Part shown: one piece after another, positions 34,000 to 45,580 of the stretch | How the letters are laid out: each line of letters opens with the position of its first letter | Position numbering within the stretch: position 1 is the stretch's first letter | Origin: Anniella stebbinsi | Taxonomy: Eukaryota > Chordata > Lepidosauria > Squamata > Anniellidae | Length of the DNA: 64,000 bases | Assembly (NCBI GenBank): GCA_029215795.1 | Contig: JARDYH010000002.1 | Coordinates: forward strand, 45,182,001-45,246,000 | Direction: 5' to 3' | Made by a program: the position numbers and the translations under genes | The notes under the pieces: model-generated | The model's database searches: none | Told to the model about the DNA's origin: nothing | Seen by the model: only the letters and a program-made list of their open reading frames with translations

Positions 34000-35554
34000 C
34001 ATGTAGAATCCTCACCCCCTCACATCAGTTCTGGCCTATCCCTGCTTGAGACAAGGCCAAAATATTTTCTCCACCTACCTGAAATCTGGACAGCATTCCC
34101 TTCTGAATTCCATGGAGCAGTGGGATGCTGCCACCAAGCTCCTAGCTGGATCATGTTCACTCCTATAGATACACCGTTTGTGTGAGCCCATGCATTCATT
34201 CTTAGCTCTCTGTGGCAACTGCAATGTGTGTAATCACTGATGCTTGAAACAAGGCTGTTGAATCACTTACCTGATGGAGGGTTTTGTTTGGAAAGTGGAT
34301 GGCAGGTTTGCATACACGACTGCACTACACACTTGTAGTAGAAAGTTGTGGGAGCAATCCATGTATTGGGTTATACACATGTAAATCCAATCCCCTTCTC
34401 CCAGAAGCTTCCTAGAGTTGACATTACAGCTTTTCCAGAAGCAGTATAAGCATGATACTCCCCTGAATTTTGTGACCTCAGGATAGTTAAGTAGTGAGTA
34501 ATTAATTTTCAATCAATAGTCTATTTTTCTGCCTTAACTTCTCAAAGGGTATTTTATTTATAGGTTTCCTTGGATCTACTGTGTAGCCCCAAGTTTACTG
34601 TATGGGTTGGACTACAAAGTTAAATGCACAAAAGCAACAATCCAATATAATTGGGTTTAAGAACATCTAATTCTGGGCTGGTTTGGAAGTAGGTTTGTAA
34701 AACAGGCCTTTAGGGGAACACAAATTATTTTCAGATAAAACAAGGTAGTGTTGTGTGTGTGATTAAATTACATTCTAATATTAGCCATTCATAGCTAGTG
34801 CATTCCACTGAAAGGTATAGGAGCAGCGTATAAATATCAGTCCTCTCTTGTACAGGAAAATTTCTGGAGCCTTTACCTTCACTAATATTCAAAATATTGT
34901 TCTTGGGTGATCTAATTGTAGTAGGAATGAAGTCACCCGATTCTATTTTGTCAGATTTAAAAATGATACTTCTGTAAGTTCTTTGGGGAGCCTGCTAATT
35001 TGCTATAGTAGCCTGCTGTAAATGTTACATTGTGTGTTGAAGAGTGACCACTAAATACTATACAATCTTTTTTGTTGTTTGTTGTAAAGCTAAATTTGAC
35101 AGCAGTAATTACCATCATTAAATGCCACTCTCCTCTTGTTTTTAAGGTTATTTGCCACCCATGTTTGGAAGTTAATTCTCTGCTATTACTTCTCAACTTA
35201 TTCTTTAATTAAAGTTATGCATCACTGCATTAAATGAATTCAGACAATTTTAAAAACAGAACAGAGTTGTTAACCTCCAACATTAATGTGTAGATTCAAA
35301 TAGAAGTTGAATAAGTTTGGGGGAATTGACTCACATTTCAATGACCTACTCCTTGTTTAGCCAGGCATATGAGTTTGAGATCACAACTGAAAATGTGCAT
35401 GTTCCCCCATAGGCTAAAGTGTGAGAATGAGGATTTGGGGGGGGGGGGGAACTTGCTCATTTTTCTTTTCTGTTCCCCCCCCTTTTGGGGTGATTGGTGC
35501 AAATCCATATTAACTAATCCACATTAACTAATGCACATTCATTAATTTGGTTTA
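34000..35554. other. No gene recognised
   Basis: AT-rich sequence with a poly(G) run at about 35438-35450. No coding motif is present. Confidence 0.4.
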
Positions 35555-35695
35555 GGGCATTTGAACTCACTTAAGTGGCCTTAGGCAAGCCACTATCTTT
35601 CAGCCCAGTCTCCCATCTCTGCAATATGGGGGTAATAATACTGAAATGTTTTGCTGTGGTTCTTATGAGTGAGAAGACAGTGAGAAGACATTTGC
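35555..35695 (+). mobile_element. MIR-like SINE fragment
   Basis: GGCCTTAGGCAAGCCACTAT, CAGTCTCCCATCTCTGCAAT and ATGGGGGTAATAATACTG correspond in order to the MIR core (CTTGGGCAAGTCAC, CAGTTTCCCCATCTGTAAAATGGGGATAATA). About 15-25% diverged by eye. Confidence 0.65.
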
Positions 35696-36072
35696 TTGGA
35701 TCCCAAGACTAGTGAACAAAAGAAAAGGTTATTGATCCCTCCTCCAATGCATCCAGTTGCACCCCAGAAAAGCCTTTTCGAGAGGTCAAGAGGAAGTTTG
35801 GCTCATGAATAATGTGAAATGTGGTGTGGTGAGCTGCTGGGGAGGAAAGAACCACCCCAAATTGGAGGAGGGCTTACTGCATATTTTGCAGGTAGGTCCC
35901 CCAATGCTCTGGATAGACTTTTCAGGGAAAACAGGAAGCTGCAAGGATGAGAAGGGATGGGGAAATGGCCTTTCCGTGCCCTTCTGTCTGTTCACATATA
36001 GCAGGATCCAAGCCACTGTAGACAAAGGGCTTGGATTACTCTTAAGCAGGGGTCAACAATGCACATACTGCA

Positions 36073-36403
36073 TGTGTGACCATATGAAAAGGAGGACAGG
36101 GCTCCTTTTCTTTAACAGTTGTATAAAATAGGGAATTTCAGCAGATGTCATTTGTATGCATGCATGCATCACCTGGTGAAATTCCCTCTTCATCACAACT
36201 TTTAAAGCTGCAGGAGCCCTGCCCTCTTTTGTAGAGTGACCAGATACAAAAGAGGGCAGGACCCCTGCAGCTTTGACTGTTGTGATGAAGAGGGAATTTC
36301 ACCAAGTGCTGCATGCACGCAACTGACACCTGCTGAAATTCCCTTTTCTATTAAATTGTTAAAGATACAGGAGCCCTGTCCTCCTTTTCATATGGTTAGC
36401 CTA
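36073..36403. mobile_element. Palindromic non-autonomous hAT-like MITE, copy D
   Basis: Left TGTGTGACCATATGAAAAGG, right inverse ending CATATGGTTAGCCTA. The flanks ATACTGCA (36065-36072) and TTACTGTA (36404-36411) match 6 of 8. The internal arms match copy B (CATATG subtype). The minus frame 36138-36329 is a repeat artefact. Confidence 0.75.
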
Positions 36404-36411
36404 TTACTGTA

Positions 36412-38225
36412 AGAGACAACAACCTCCTCGCACATCTTCATGACCCCAGTCAGGTTTGTTCTCCTGGCTCTGCTCTCTGTGTGTGCATATGTGAATGCAT
36501 GTGTGTGTGTGTGTGTATGCATGTGCATGCTATGCATTGTATGTGATGTGTGTGAGGGCTGCATGTCGCCCAGCACCACATGCAGTCCTCAAAGCCAAAA
36601 TGGTTGCCTCCCCCTGCTCTAAAGTGATATATAGATCCTGAGTGTTATTTTCATGCAGATTTCAAACTGCCTGCATTATGTATTCTCTCTGCACATCTCC
36701 CCTTCTGTTTTAATTGTGAGTTTGGATGTTAATTAAGATAAATTAGCACAAGAACAGAGTAATGAAAGCTGAATTGCACATATTAATGTCTAGACATCCC
36801 TTCAAACGAATGGAACAATATATCAATGATCTGTTTAATAAAAATTGACTTATCTCTTGAAGAATATAAATGTGGTAGAAAATGCAAGCTTTCTGACATT
36901 CAGTTTTATAGACTGGCTTTAATTGCAGCAGTACAGTGCGATACAGCCAAATCCAGATCCGCAACTCTAGAAAATAAGCACAGCTGGCTGGTATTGATGC
37001 AGCAGTTAACAGTATTGGGCCGTCATTATAATTTCTCAGACTCATTGGCTAAAATTCACAATTGTCAAAAAGATTGATGATAAAATGATGGAATAATGGA
37101 GCACACTTGCAAAAGCACATTTATTATATTATTTGGATATGCTTCTCATGGAGAAAACCAACAAACAAGGTACTTAATGAACAGAATGGATGAGTGGTTC
37201 TTTTAGTACTTGATGCATGTTAACATTATTATATTTAAGCCAAGGCAGTGCTCCAGGGCTCCAGGTGGTCACATGGAGTGAGATGTCCTCTCACTTCTTT
37301 GTAGGCATACCTAAAACCATCACCTTTCTTTTCAATGATGCAATTGAATCCGGTCTAATTTTAAATGGAACATCTCATATCCCATTTTCTCCCAAATAAA
37401 TTAGGAATGTATGAGCATCCTGCTGCTTGCTCTAGAAGGAATATTCAAATCAAACACTCGCAGAGATTCAAGTATTTCATTCTGATTTTTTTTTAAGTGT
37501 AGATTAATGTAGAAATGGCATGGAATGGCTGAATGAATGAAGAAACACATGTGGAAGTAACACTATTGTGAAAATAGACTGATCTGTCTATCCATAGGTC
37601 TGCTCCACAGAGTTATTTCTAATAGGGAAAAGACACCACATGGTTATGCTTTCTCAACTTATTTTTTTTTCATACAGCAGTGCTTTCAAGGGGGTGCACT
37701 GAAAAGACCACTTCACCCTGTGAAAACCTCAGGGAAAAACCCAATTTGTCAATCATTGTGAGTTGTTGTTATTGCATATTCTCATTTTACCTGGCAGACT
37801 TACACCTTGATCTTGAAGACCTTTAGCTGGCTGCAATGATTTTGAACAGAACTCACTCTTCTGTTAAGTGTATGGGCAGCCCTGGAAAGCAATGAGCATC
37901 ACTTTTTTCAACCTACAGGATTTATTTCCTTGCAGTGTTGAAGGCTGGAGCATGAGAGGTTACAAAGGTATGACTCAAATAAGGCACAGGCTCTTTCCTC
38001 CAGAAGTTGACTTTCCATTCACCACAATAAAATGGTCTCATATCAAGACTGAAGTGAATTTACAGCAGAAGATAATATTGATTGATGTCACCCACCCATC
38101 CTCGATGGGTGAAAAGCTTTAACCTATCCTGCGATGGCAAAATTTCTTCAACTGGAAAAAGAATGGGGGGAAACCATTCAGGAAAATGCACCAATATTTG
38201 CTCTCATATTGTTTTCCCCAGCAAC
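36412..38225. other. No gene recognised
   Basis: Contains a (TG)n run at about 36500-36520. No supported gene. Confidence 0.4.
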
Positions 38226-38576
38226 AGATAGGGATGTATGAGAATTTCATTTCAGTTTGTTGAGATTTCTGAACATTTCCAGTTCGCAGCCCAAATGTGA
38301 GTGAGCACAAGCATGAATGAAATTTTGGGACAAAGCTCATATATTTCTGAGCTTGTAATCACGTTTGCAAAATGTGTTGATCAGAAAAATCTGCACTTCA
38401 AAAACGTGCATTTTGAACAAAATATGTATTTTCATGCTTTCATCAATGAGGAGGAAGTAGGGACTCTTCCTCTCTGAACATCAACAAATAAGTTTGCATT
38501 CAGGGCTGAAAACAAGACAGACTGAGCTTCGAGGTGGAACTTGATGAACTCAAGCATTGCTGATTATCCCATCTCT
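38226..38576. mobile_element. Possible hAT-like element (TAGGGATGTATGAGAATTTC end)
   Basis: The left end TAGGGATGTATGAGAATTTC resembles the TAGG.ATGTGCA tip at 45581, and the right end CCCATCTCTA is a degraded inverse. The interior contains diverged AT-rich repeats. The flanking octamers GCAACAGA and GCTCTGAA do not match well, so the boundaries are tentative. Confidence 0.4.
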
Positions 38577-39116
38577 AGCTCTGAAAAACAAAAGCCCAGA
38601 GAATTAACTGGTTCTAAATATGGAGTACTTTCTCTTGAACATGTTCCTTGTGCAGCTGAAAATTATAGCACATAATTGCATCCTGACTAATTTTAAAAGA
38701 ATAATGAGAAAGAATCTGAAAAGCACATAAAAGACTTAAACACAGAAGTTCTGTTTTAAACAAAACAAAACAAGAAACTTTAAGTTTCTAATTACTTTCA
38801 AACTGTTCAACCTTAAAGACACCAAGGCCACTTGAATGGGACTTAGACTCGGGAATGGGAGAACGAGCGATGTTCAAACTCATCATGGCTCTCCATTTCC
38901 CACTTCGATGTTCACCGTGCCTCATCATGCTGGTATTGCACTTCAAGGATGCAATGGGAGTAAGCCCCATTAAACACAGTGGGACTTCCTTCTGCGTAAG
39001 CATGCATAGGATTGTGTAGTAATGCATATGTTCTAATGGTTGGCATAGCATTGGTCTGTTGAAGCAGAAGTGGGGTTGGGGAGGAATGTTATACAGAAAA
39101 AAAGGTACATGTAGTG
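38577..39116. other. No gene recognised
   Basis: Includes AAGCCCCATTAAACACAGTG near 38975, part of a common short repeat. The 180-codon minus frame starting at 39330 runs through a MITE and is not a gene. Confidence 0.4.
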
Positions 39117-39254
39117 CAGGGATGGGGAATGTGTGACCCTCCAGATGTTGTTGGACTCCAACTCTCAGCAGCCACTGACAGCATGGCCAATGGACAGGGA
39201 AGAGGAGAGTTGTGGTTGAACTACATCTGGGGAGGCACAGGTTCTCCACCCTTG
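39117..39254. repeat. Short palindromic hAT-like MITE (CAGGGATGGGGAATGTGTGACC family)
   Basis: CAGGGATGGGGAATGTGTGA with CCTCCAGATGTTGTTGGACT on the left, and inverse pieces AACTACATCTGG and TTCTCCACCCTTG on the right. Homologous to 361-463. The flanks ATGTAGTG and AAGTAGCA share 5 of 8. Confidence 0.65.
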
Positions 39255-40115
39255 AAGTAGCATGAGGGTACCAACCAGTGTAAGTTTTTATGTAATTGTC
39301 CCTCATCAGCATCAGCATTAGCATCTTCATCTTCTAGTATGCCATTCACATTGATCCTGGTGGAAATTCCCAAGTGGAAAGCCAACTTATGCAAGAGATG
39401 GATGAATCAGTCTATTTCTAGTCCATGACACATTCCCATGTGTTTATATATATGCACATTTTTGGCGCAGGGGCCATTTCAAAGCTTTTGAAATGGGCCC
39501 AATTCAACTCAGGACACTCGGGGCTTGGCCACCTGACTTTGATATCAAAGTGATATCCTCCCTGAAGCAGAACAGCCTTGCACTTTCTTAGGTGCTGGCC
39601 TAAGGAAAGGCACATGTCCAGCACCCAGGAAAGCCAGGTACCAGGCTGACCGGGAATATTGGACTCTCCGTTCACTCCTGCTCACTTTCCCCCCCATCCC
39701 TATACCCCACCCAGAGCCTCCATTGCCACCAGGACTTCCCTTCCCATGTGTCCTCCTCCCTGAGAGCCAAGCAGCAATTTAAAGGTAAGACCACAGGGCT
39801 CTCTTTTCAATAGATCTATGGTGGGAAATTTGGGGAGATGGCACTTTATGGCTGCCATTGTTTGCAGTCATAGATCTATTTAAAAAAGAGAGCTCCCATG
39901 ATCTTAACTTTAAATCATGACTCATATCTCAGGGAGGAGGATGCATAGCAAGGTAAGTCCTGGTGGTGGTGGGAAGTGACTGTGGAGGGAGAGGAGGGCA
40001 GGGAGGGATAGGAAGGTGAGTCCGGTGCAACAAATGGACTCACAGCAGGCCTCATGCCTGCTTTCTCTGATGGGTGGGTGGGTGGGTGGGAGGGGGAGCA
40101 GCCCACCACTGCCCC
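39255..40115. other. No gene recognised
   Basis: Includes a (GGTG)n run at about 40072-40090. Nothing coding is supported. Confidence 0.4.
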
Positions 40116-40117
40116 GA

Positions 40118-40253
40118 ATCAGCCTGAGGCATCCCAAGGACTTTGGTACCGATCTGAATCGGCCTTGGGGTACCTCGGCCGACCCAATACCGGCTCGGAT
40201 TTGGCCTGCCTCAGCTTGGATTCAGGGATTCGGCCTGAGGCAGTGCACAGCCC
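40118..40253. mobile_element. Possible hAT element right end (GTGCACAGCCCTA)
   Basis: CGGCCTTGGGGTACCTCGGC and CAGTGCACAGCCCTA resemble the right terminus GTGCACATCCCTA of the element at 45581-46812. The matching left end was not found, so this may be a truncated copy. Confidence 0.35.
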
Positions 40254-43200
40254 TACGTTTTTCTAAAACAATTGCAAGTTCAGAAATGTGTGAGCTTTTT
40301 GGGGGGGGGGGAAATGTGCTCCTATTTGGGAGTTTCAAATAGGGCAAATTCGGAGGATTTTCAAACTGAAACAAAATCCTTGTACATTTCCAGGCATCCT
40401 GATGCTGGGACAAGTTTGGTAAAGTTAAGCAAAGCTTCTGAATGCAAGATTGGTAATTAACAAAGCTACTTCCCCCCCCCCCCAAGCAAGGCTTCCTTAT
40501 AGCATAACCATAACATTTTTGCTTATTTTTATTTATTAGATGCCTACACTAGTGAGTAAATCCTTTGCATAGTTTGTAGAATTGCTACTAACATTCTAGT
40601 GAGATGCACTTATATTGAAAGTGGGGTTTTATTTTGCCTCTGTAAAAGGAGATAGAAATACTGGACAGTCCTTGATCTATGGACATATAAATATGAGAAG
40701 AACAGCAATGGAAGTGATAAAATAATAAAATCAAATAAGCATGGGAAAAGTTTGGAAATTGTGTGGTGCAAAATGTTGGCTGCATGCCTAAAACATGCAT
40801 TTTTCAGAAGAAATATTGTTCATCACCATATTGTGAAGCATTCCTAAAGGATTATCTTTCCAGTAATCTCCATCACAATTCTTGAAAGCACACTTTAGAT
40901 TTCCTGTCCTAATATATCGTGTCCCCTGCTTTTATAGCATCTGGCTCCATGCCTTGATGCTCAGCTTTTTCATCATATACAAATATTTGTGCAGTTGAAA
41001 CATAACAAACCTTAACTCTAAGAAGGAAGAAATCCTTGGCTGCTTGGCATTTTGTTTATGGTCGAATATGTCCTCTCATTATCACAATTACCATTTAAAT
41101 CACTGGTGCATTCAGAGGAAGATTAATAGTAAATTGAGTTTCTGACCAATTACCTCTTTTATGTTGGCAGGGAGCAGGAATTTCTGGTAAATCTGGCACA
41201 TTCAAATATGAAAACTCATGGTTTCAAAAGGAGCAGCAGAATCAAAAGCATTCTACATACCATTCCATATTTATTTAAATAAGTTGTAGGAATCATTTCT
41301 AAGTTTGCATATATGCAGATCAGTATTTCTCTGCTTCTGCAAAATGTTGCCATCCTAATTATTCTCAGGGCAGTTTTACTGGCCCATGCCCTGAAACTTT
41401 TAAGTACCTAACAAAGCATCTGCTGACAGAAGAATTTTGCCAATTGTTGCTTTAGCAACAGCTGTGATCTGACAACCTTAAAGGAGGCAACAAAGGCTGA
41501 GGAGTAGCAGAAGGAGGGATGAATTTCATATATTGATTTGAAGTAACCAGCCGATTCTTTAGTCAACACTTCTAAGCCAGATTTCATCTTCTGAACTGGC
41601 TTTCCTTATTACCCTAATTATTTATTAAAGATTCAGATGAAAGCTATAGATGATTGCTAACTGCTTTTTCTGAAATTTTTTTTTAATAAAACAACAATTC
41701 CATGTAGCCATGTGAACAGTGTATTGAAATGTCCAATAGAATTTGCTTTCTAGAAATTCTACAAACAACTCTCCTGTCCAATGTTAGTTCCAATGCCTCA
41801 CTATCGAGCACAAGCTGTGGGTTGAGAACTATTACTAGAGGACTCAATTACCATAATTTTGCTAAATGCTTGGAGGATTGATTGGTGGAAATAGCAATAT
41901 GGCAGATCTCCATCTCCTGTGTCTCCCATGGAGACGTTATTGTAGTAGCCCCGTTGATTAAAGCGGCCACAGTAATAAGTTGAATTTAATTATGGCTTCA
42001 AAATCACTTCCATTTATTAACACACTAAGTACTCGTACATCAAAGGAAATTTCATCTAATTGGGAAGAGCACACTATCATTTGTTAAGCAGCACTCCCCA
42101 CTGAGCCCAACAGGAAGTTCTGCTTAAAAAGTGATGGCATGATATAGTGACATATTGATGCTAGATAATGTTTTCATTAAGGAAATGAATGTCTCCTGTC
42201 TGCACAACTTAGTTCATAAGCAGTTCCCCCTTCTGAATGATGATCCTCACTTGTATAAAAGACACTGACTTGACATGTGCACTTATTCCAGCCTTTAAAA
42301 GCCTGTATTACTGCTTTAAACATAGAGTGTATAACTACCCTGTGCTGGGCCATAGGCAATTTCTGCTAGACTATTCTCCTACTATTCCACATCCAGAAAT
42401 GTAATAGATGCCACGTGCTGGGTAAGTGGGAGAGAGGAGAGATGGAAACGTGGAGCTTTTTAATCAGAAGAGCCTTTGGGCATTTTACGCAGAATGCTGA
42501 AAGCATTTTGAACCTTCATTTTATGTGTGAATATTCTCTATGAAGAACAGGAAGCAGAAGAGGTTTGTTTTCAAAGCAAATGTACAGTCTAGCCAATGTA
42601 GAGTTTACATTTGAATTACAAATGTAGGAAATATAAAAGGTGCTTTAGGGCTTTTCTACATGAGGCATTTGTCTTGCGCTCATTATTCCTTACTCATAGT
42701 TGTTTATGGGTTCTTTAGAAGATGACGTGATCTGACAGTTATGCTTCTGTGAACAATGAGCACTTTTGTTGAGTTTTTTTAAAAAAAAGAAACACAGGGA
42801 AAATGCAACCTTTAATTGTGAAAGCGAAAGAAAGTGTGACTTCCCCTTGTGTATTTGCACTATTCAACTATACTACAGTGCCACTTAGAGGTTATGTAGT
42901 GGAAAAGCAGGAAAGGAAACACTCTTCACGTTGTGATCGGATCTCAGTTCTGTGACAAAACCGAAAGTAGATACAACTGATTAACAGGGTTTTGTACAAA
43001 AGCTCTTAGTGCTTGTGTGACTCACCCTTCTGTAAACAAGCATGTCCTTCCCATGTTTTAGCTCAGTTAGAAGAGGAAGTGGGAGAGTAAGCGGAGAAGG
43101 AATTGCTAACAAAGCAAAATCCTCTAAGAGTGCAATTCAATTAGGATTGCTGTTCTTTATTTGGAGGAATATGAGATCAGAGCTCTCTGCCCATCCCAAA

Positions 43201-43397
43201 GCTGCAGGCAGAGCAGATGGAATTGAGGTGGAAACGTCTCCCATTCAATCTTCAAACAAACAAACAAAAGCATTTTTACTTGCCTTGCTGTGGGTGGGCA
43301 ACAGAGAAGTTTGTGGGTCCAACAGATCCATGTCCCTGCTCTCCCCTTCCCTTCCTGCCCATCACCCTGCCATTTTCCTCTCTCCACAACCCTCTTC
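40254..43397. other. No gene recognised
   Basis: Contains poly(G) at about 40301-40311 and poly(C) at about 40471-40484. Long AT-rich stretches carry no recognised exons, repeat ends or RNA genes. Confidence 0.4.
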
Positions 43398-43400
43398 TGA

Positions 43401-44162
43401 GGGTGCCTCTACAAGAGAGGTTTAAAGCTCTTTCAAGGCGCAAATGGGGAGCTGAGGCGCTTTCAACATCCGATTATTCGCATTATCGAATGCGCGTTAA
43501 ATAGCGAGTTTTATTTTGCTCCGGCCGTTAAAGCGCATTTTGACAGCTGACAGCCAGGCGGTCAGGAGGCTGAATGAGAGGAGGAGGAGGAGGAGGAAAT
43601 TATGTCACCCTCCCTGAGCGCAGAAAGAACAGGATTGCGTGGAAGGGAGGAAAGCGGGAGGAGGGGAGTCTTTAAAATGCGTCGCCCAGCCTGTCCAGGC
43701 GGAGGCTGGATCTGACAGAAGGACCCGCTTCTCTCCAAAGGGAGCCGCTTGGCTTTCAACCCCGTTGCCCCAGGAGCTGGACTAGAGATCGGCTTTCAGG
43801 TAAATCCCGCAGGCGGGCGGTGCAGGGACCGTTCCGTCACTCGCTTTGAAGCCGCAGCAGCAGCGCCGCCGCCGCCTTGTCCCCCAGGGGCCGCCGCCAT
43901 CTGCGCAAAGGGAGAGAGAGCCGCCTTCCTTGCCTTGCTCCGGCAGACGACGTCCCCGGGTTACAGCCCTGAAAATGTCACCAAGCACCTGCCCGATCCT
44001 TCCCGCTAGGGCGCCGGTGGGGGAGGGGGGACCACAGACACACGACCGCGGCTTCTTCTTCCCGCCGACTCTCGTGCAGAGGTATTAGGTGTAAATGCGC
44101 TTCAGCGATTGTGCGCATAATCGCCTAACCGGGCGCAAAAGCGAATCCTTGTGGAGGGGACC
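43401..44162. mobile_element. Non-autonomous Harbinger element carrying CpG-rich captured sequence
   Basis: Left GGGTGCCTCTACAAGAGAGG, right inverse GGTCCCCTCCACAAGG, and TGA target duplications at 43398-43400 and 44163-44165. About 150 bp at the left and 85 bp at the right are homologous to the Harbinger copy at 15860-17731 (shared AATGCGCGTTAAATAGCGA and AGGTATTAGG). The central part, about 43550-44080, has no transposase. It is CpG-rich, with (GAG)n, GCCGCC runs and a consensus splice donor CAGGTAAAT at 43797-43805, resembling a host promoter and first exon acquired by transduplication. Confidence 0.8.
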
Positions 44163-44165
44163 TGA

Positions 44166-44480
44166 GATTGCAGCAGTGTGTGACCTTCAAAGAGGAGCTA
44201 CTGTAGAGCTTTCCACAGTGCTTGGGAGGGGGGATCCTCACTCAAATCGTAGCTGTGTGTATGGCTGTAGCAGGAGGGGTATCTGCACCATCCTATGGTC
44301 CCTGGGTTGCCCCCCCACCAGAGGATTACTCTACTTATCATTTACAATTCAAAACAATAAAACAGCAATATTAAACAATCCAACAACATAAGAAAGATAA
44401 AGAAAATTGATGTCAGTTTAAATGACCGAATGCTTGTGGAAAAACAAGATCATGCTGCTGATCATGTTCACAAACACGAG
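44166..44480. other. No gene recognised
   Basis: Short flank between elements. A-rich at 44340-44410. Confidence 0.35.
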
Positions 44481-44596
44481 TACCGTATTTTCCGGCGTAT
44501 AAGACGACTGGGCGTATAAGATGCCCCCCAACTTTTCCAGTTAAAATATAGCGTTTGGGATATACTCGCCATATAAGACTACCCCTCTTCCAACGC
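44481..44596. repeat. Dispersed repeat TACCGTATTTTCCGGCGTAT
   Basis: It has internal direct copies of GGCGTATAAGA(C/T)G (44493-44522) and ends ATATAAGACTACCCCTCTTC. Sequences of this type recur in vertebrate genomes. The class is not certain. Confidence 0.5.
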
Positions 44597-44890
44597 ACAC
44601 CAAATAAAAATTAAAAAACTATCAGCATATGGTAATTTTAATTCAAATGCTTATGGCATGCAGGTACTTAGCAGGAAAACTGTCACTTATAAACATAAGG
44701 CTGTTTGTCATCAAACATGTAAACATAAAACAGTGCAAGTGGATTAAACTTTTCCTAATTCACTCAAAAGCTGAAAGGAAGGATAAGACAATAAACCCAT
44801 GGGAGCTGCCATGCTGTTTGTTTTCTAAGCTGTCAACCAAACTGGAACTGATGATGATAGGAAGAAGATAGACTACCCCTCTTCCAACGC
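44577..44890. repeat. 20-bp direct repeat flanking a 274-bp AT-rich segment
   Basis: GACTACCCCTCTTCCAACGC occurs exactly at 44577-44596 and 44871-44890. The second copy abuts the palindromic MITE at 44891. The enclosed sequence is AT-rich and unassigned; the pair may be a target duplication around an unrecognised insertion. Confidence 0.6.
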
Positions 44891-45201
44891 TAGGCTGACC
44901 ATCTGAAAAGGAGGACAGGGCTCCTGTAACTTTAACAGTTGTAGAGAAAAGGGGATTTCAGCCAGGGTCATTTGTATGCAATTAGTTCCTGGTGAAATTC
45001 CCTCTTCATCACAACAGTTAAAGTTGCAGGGACCCTGCCTTCTTTTGTATATGGTAATTCCAGTATAGTGCCTGCTGTTGTGATGAAGAGGGAATTTCAC
45101 CAGAAACTAATTGCATACAAATGACTCTGGCTGAAATTCCCTTTTCTCTACAACTGTTAAAGTTACATGAGTCCTGACCAGGATTTTATCTGGTCACCCT
45201 A
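44891..45201. mobile_element. Palindromic non-autonomous hAT-like MITE, copy E
   Basis: Left TAGGCTGACCATCTGAAAAG, right inverse ending CTGGTCACCCTA. The arms match copies A and C. The flanks CCAACGC and TGTATTT do not match, in contrast to other copies, consistent with later rearrangement at its left side. Confidence 0.7.
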
Positions 45202-45572
45202 TGTATTTTTGTGCGATTGTTCAACATTGAAAATGTGCTTTCTAATTATTCCTATTTATCAGGGACAGTGCTTCTAGGTAATGTGTTTCTGTGTATGAGT
45301 GTGTATGCAGGAGAATATTAGGAATGGGGAAGAGAAGCAAGGAGGGAGGGACGGGCATGTGGGGCAGACTTTTTACCCACTATGGTTACGGTACTTCAGA
45401 AGCATCTCTGCTCCTATAGGCATACATCTGTATGTGTATAGGGCCCCTTCACACTTCCTTTCCTACCACTGGGAAAGGGAGGATTGGGCAGTGAGCATCT
45501 TGATGTTGAGTGTGTGGCTACCAGGCACAATCCCACTTCCCCTCAAAATCTGGCAAACATATGGAGTGTTGT
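45202..45572. other. No gene recognised
   Basis: No family motifs in either strand. Confidence 0.35.
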
Positions 45573-45580
45573 GTGGCCAC

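Noticed and set aside
38788..39330. 180-codon minus frame
   Set aside because: It runs through the short palindromic MITE at 39117-39254 and shows no domain motif.
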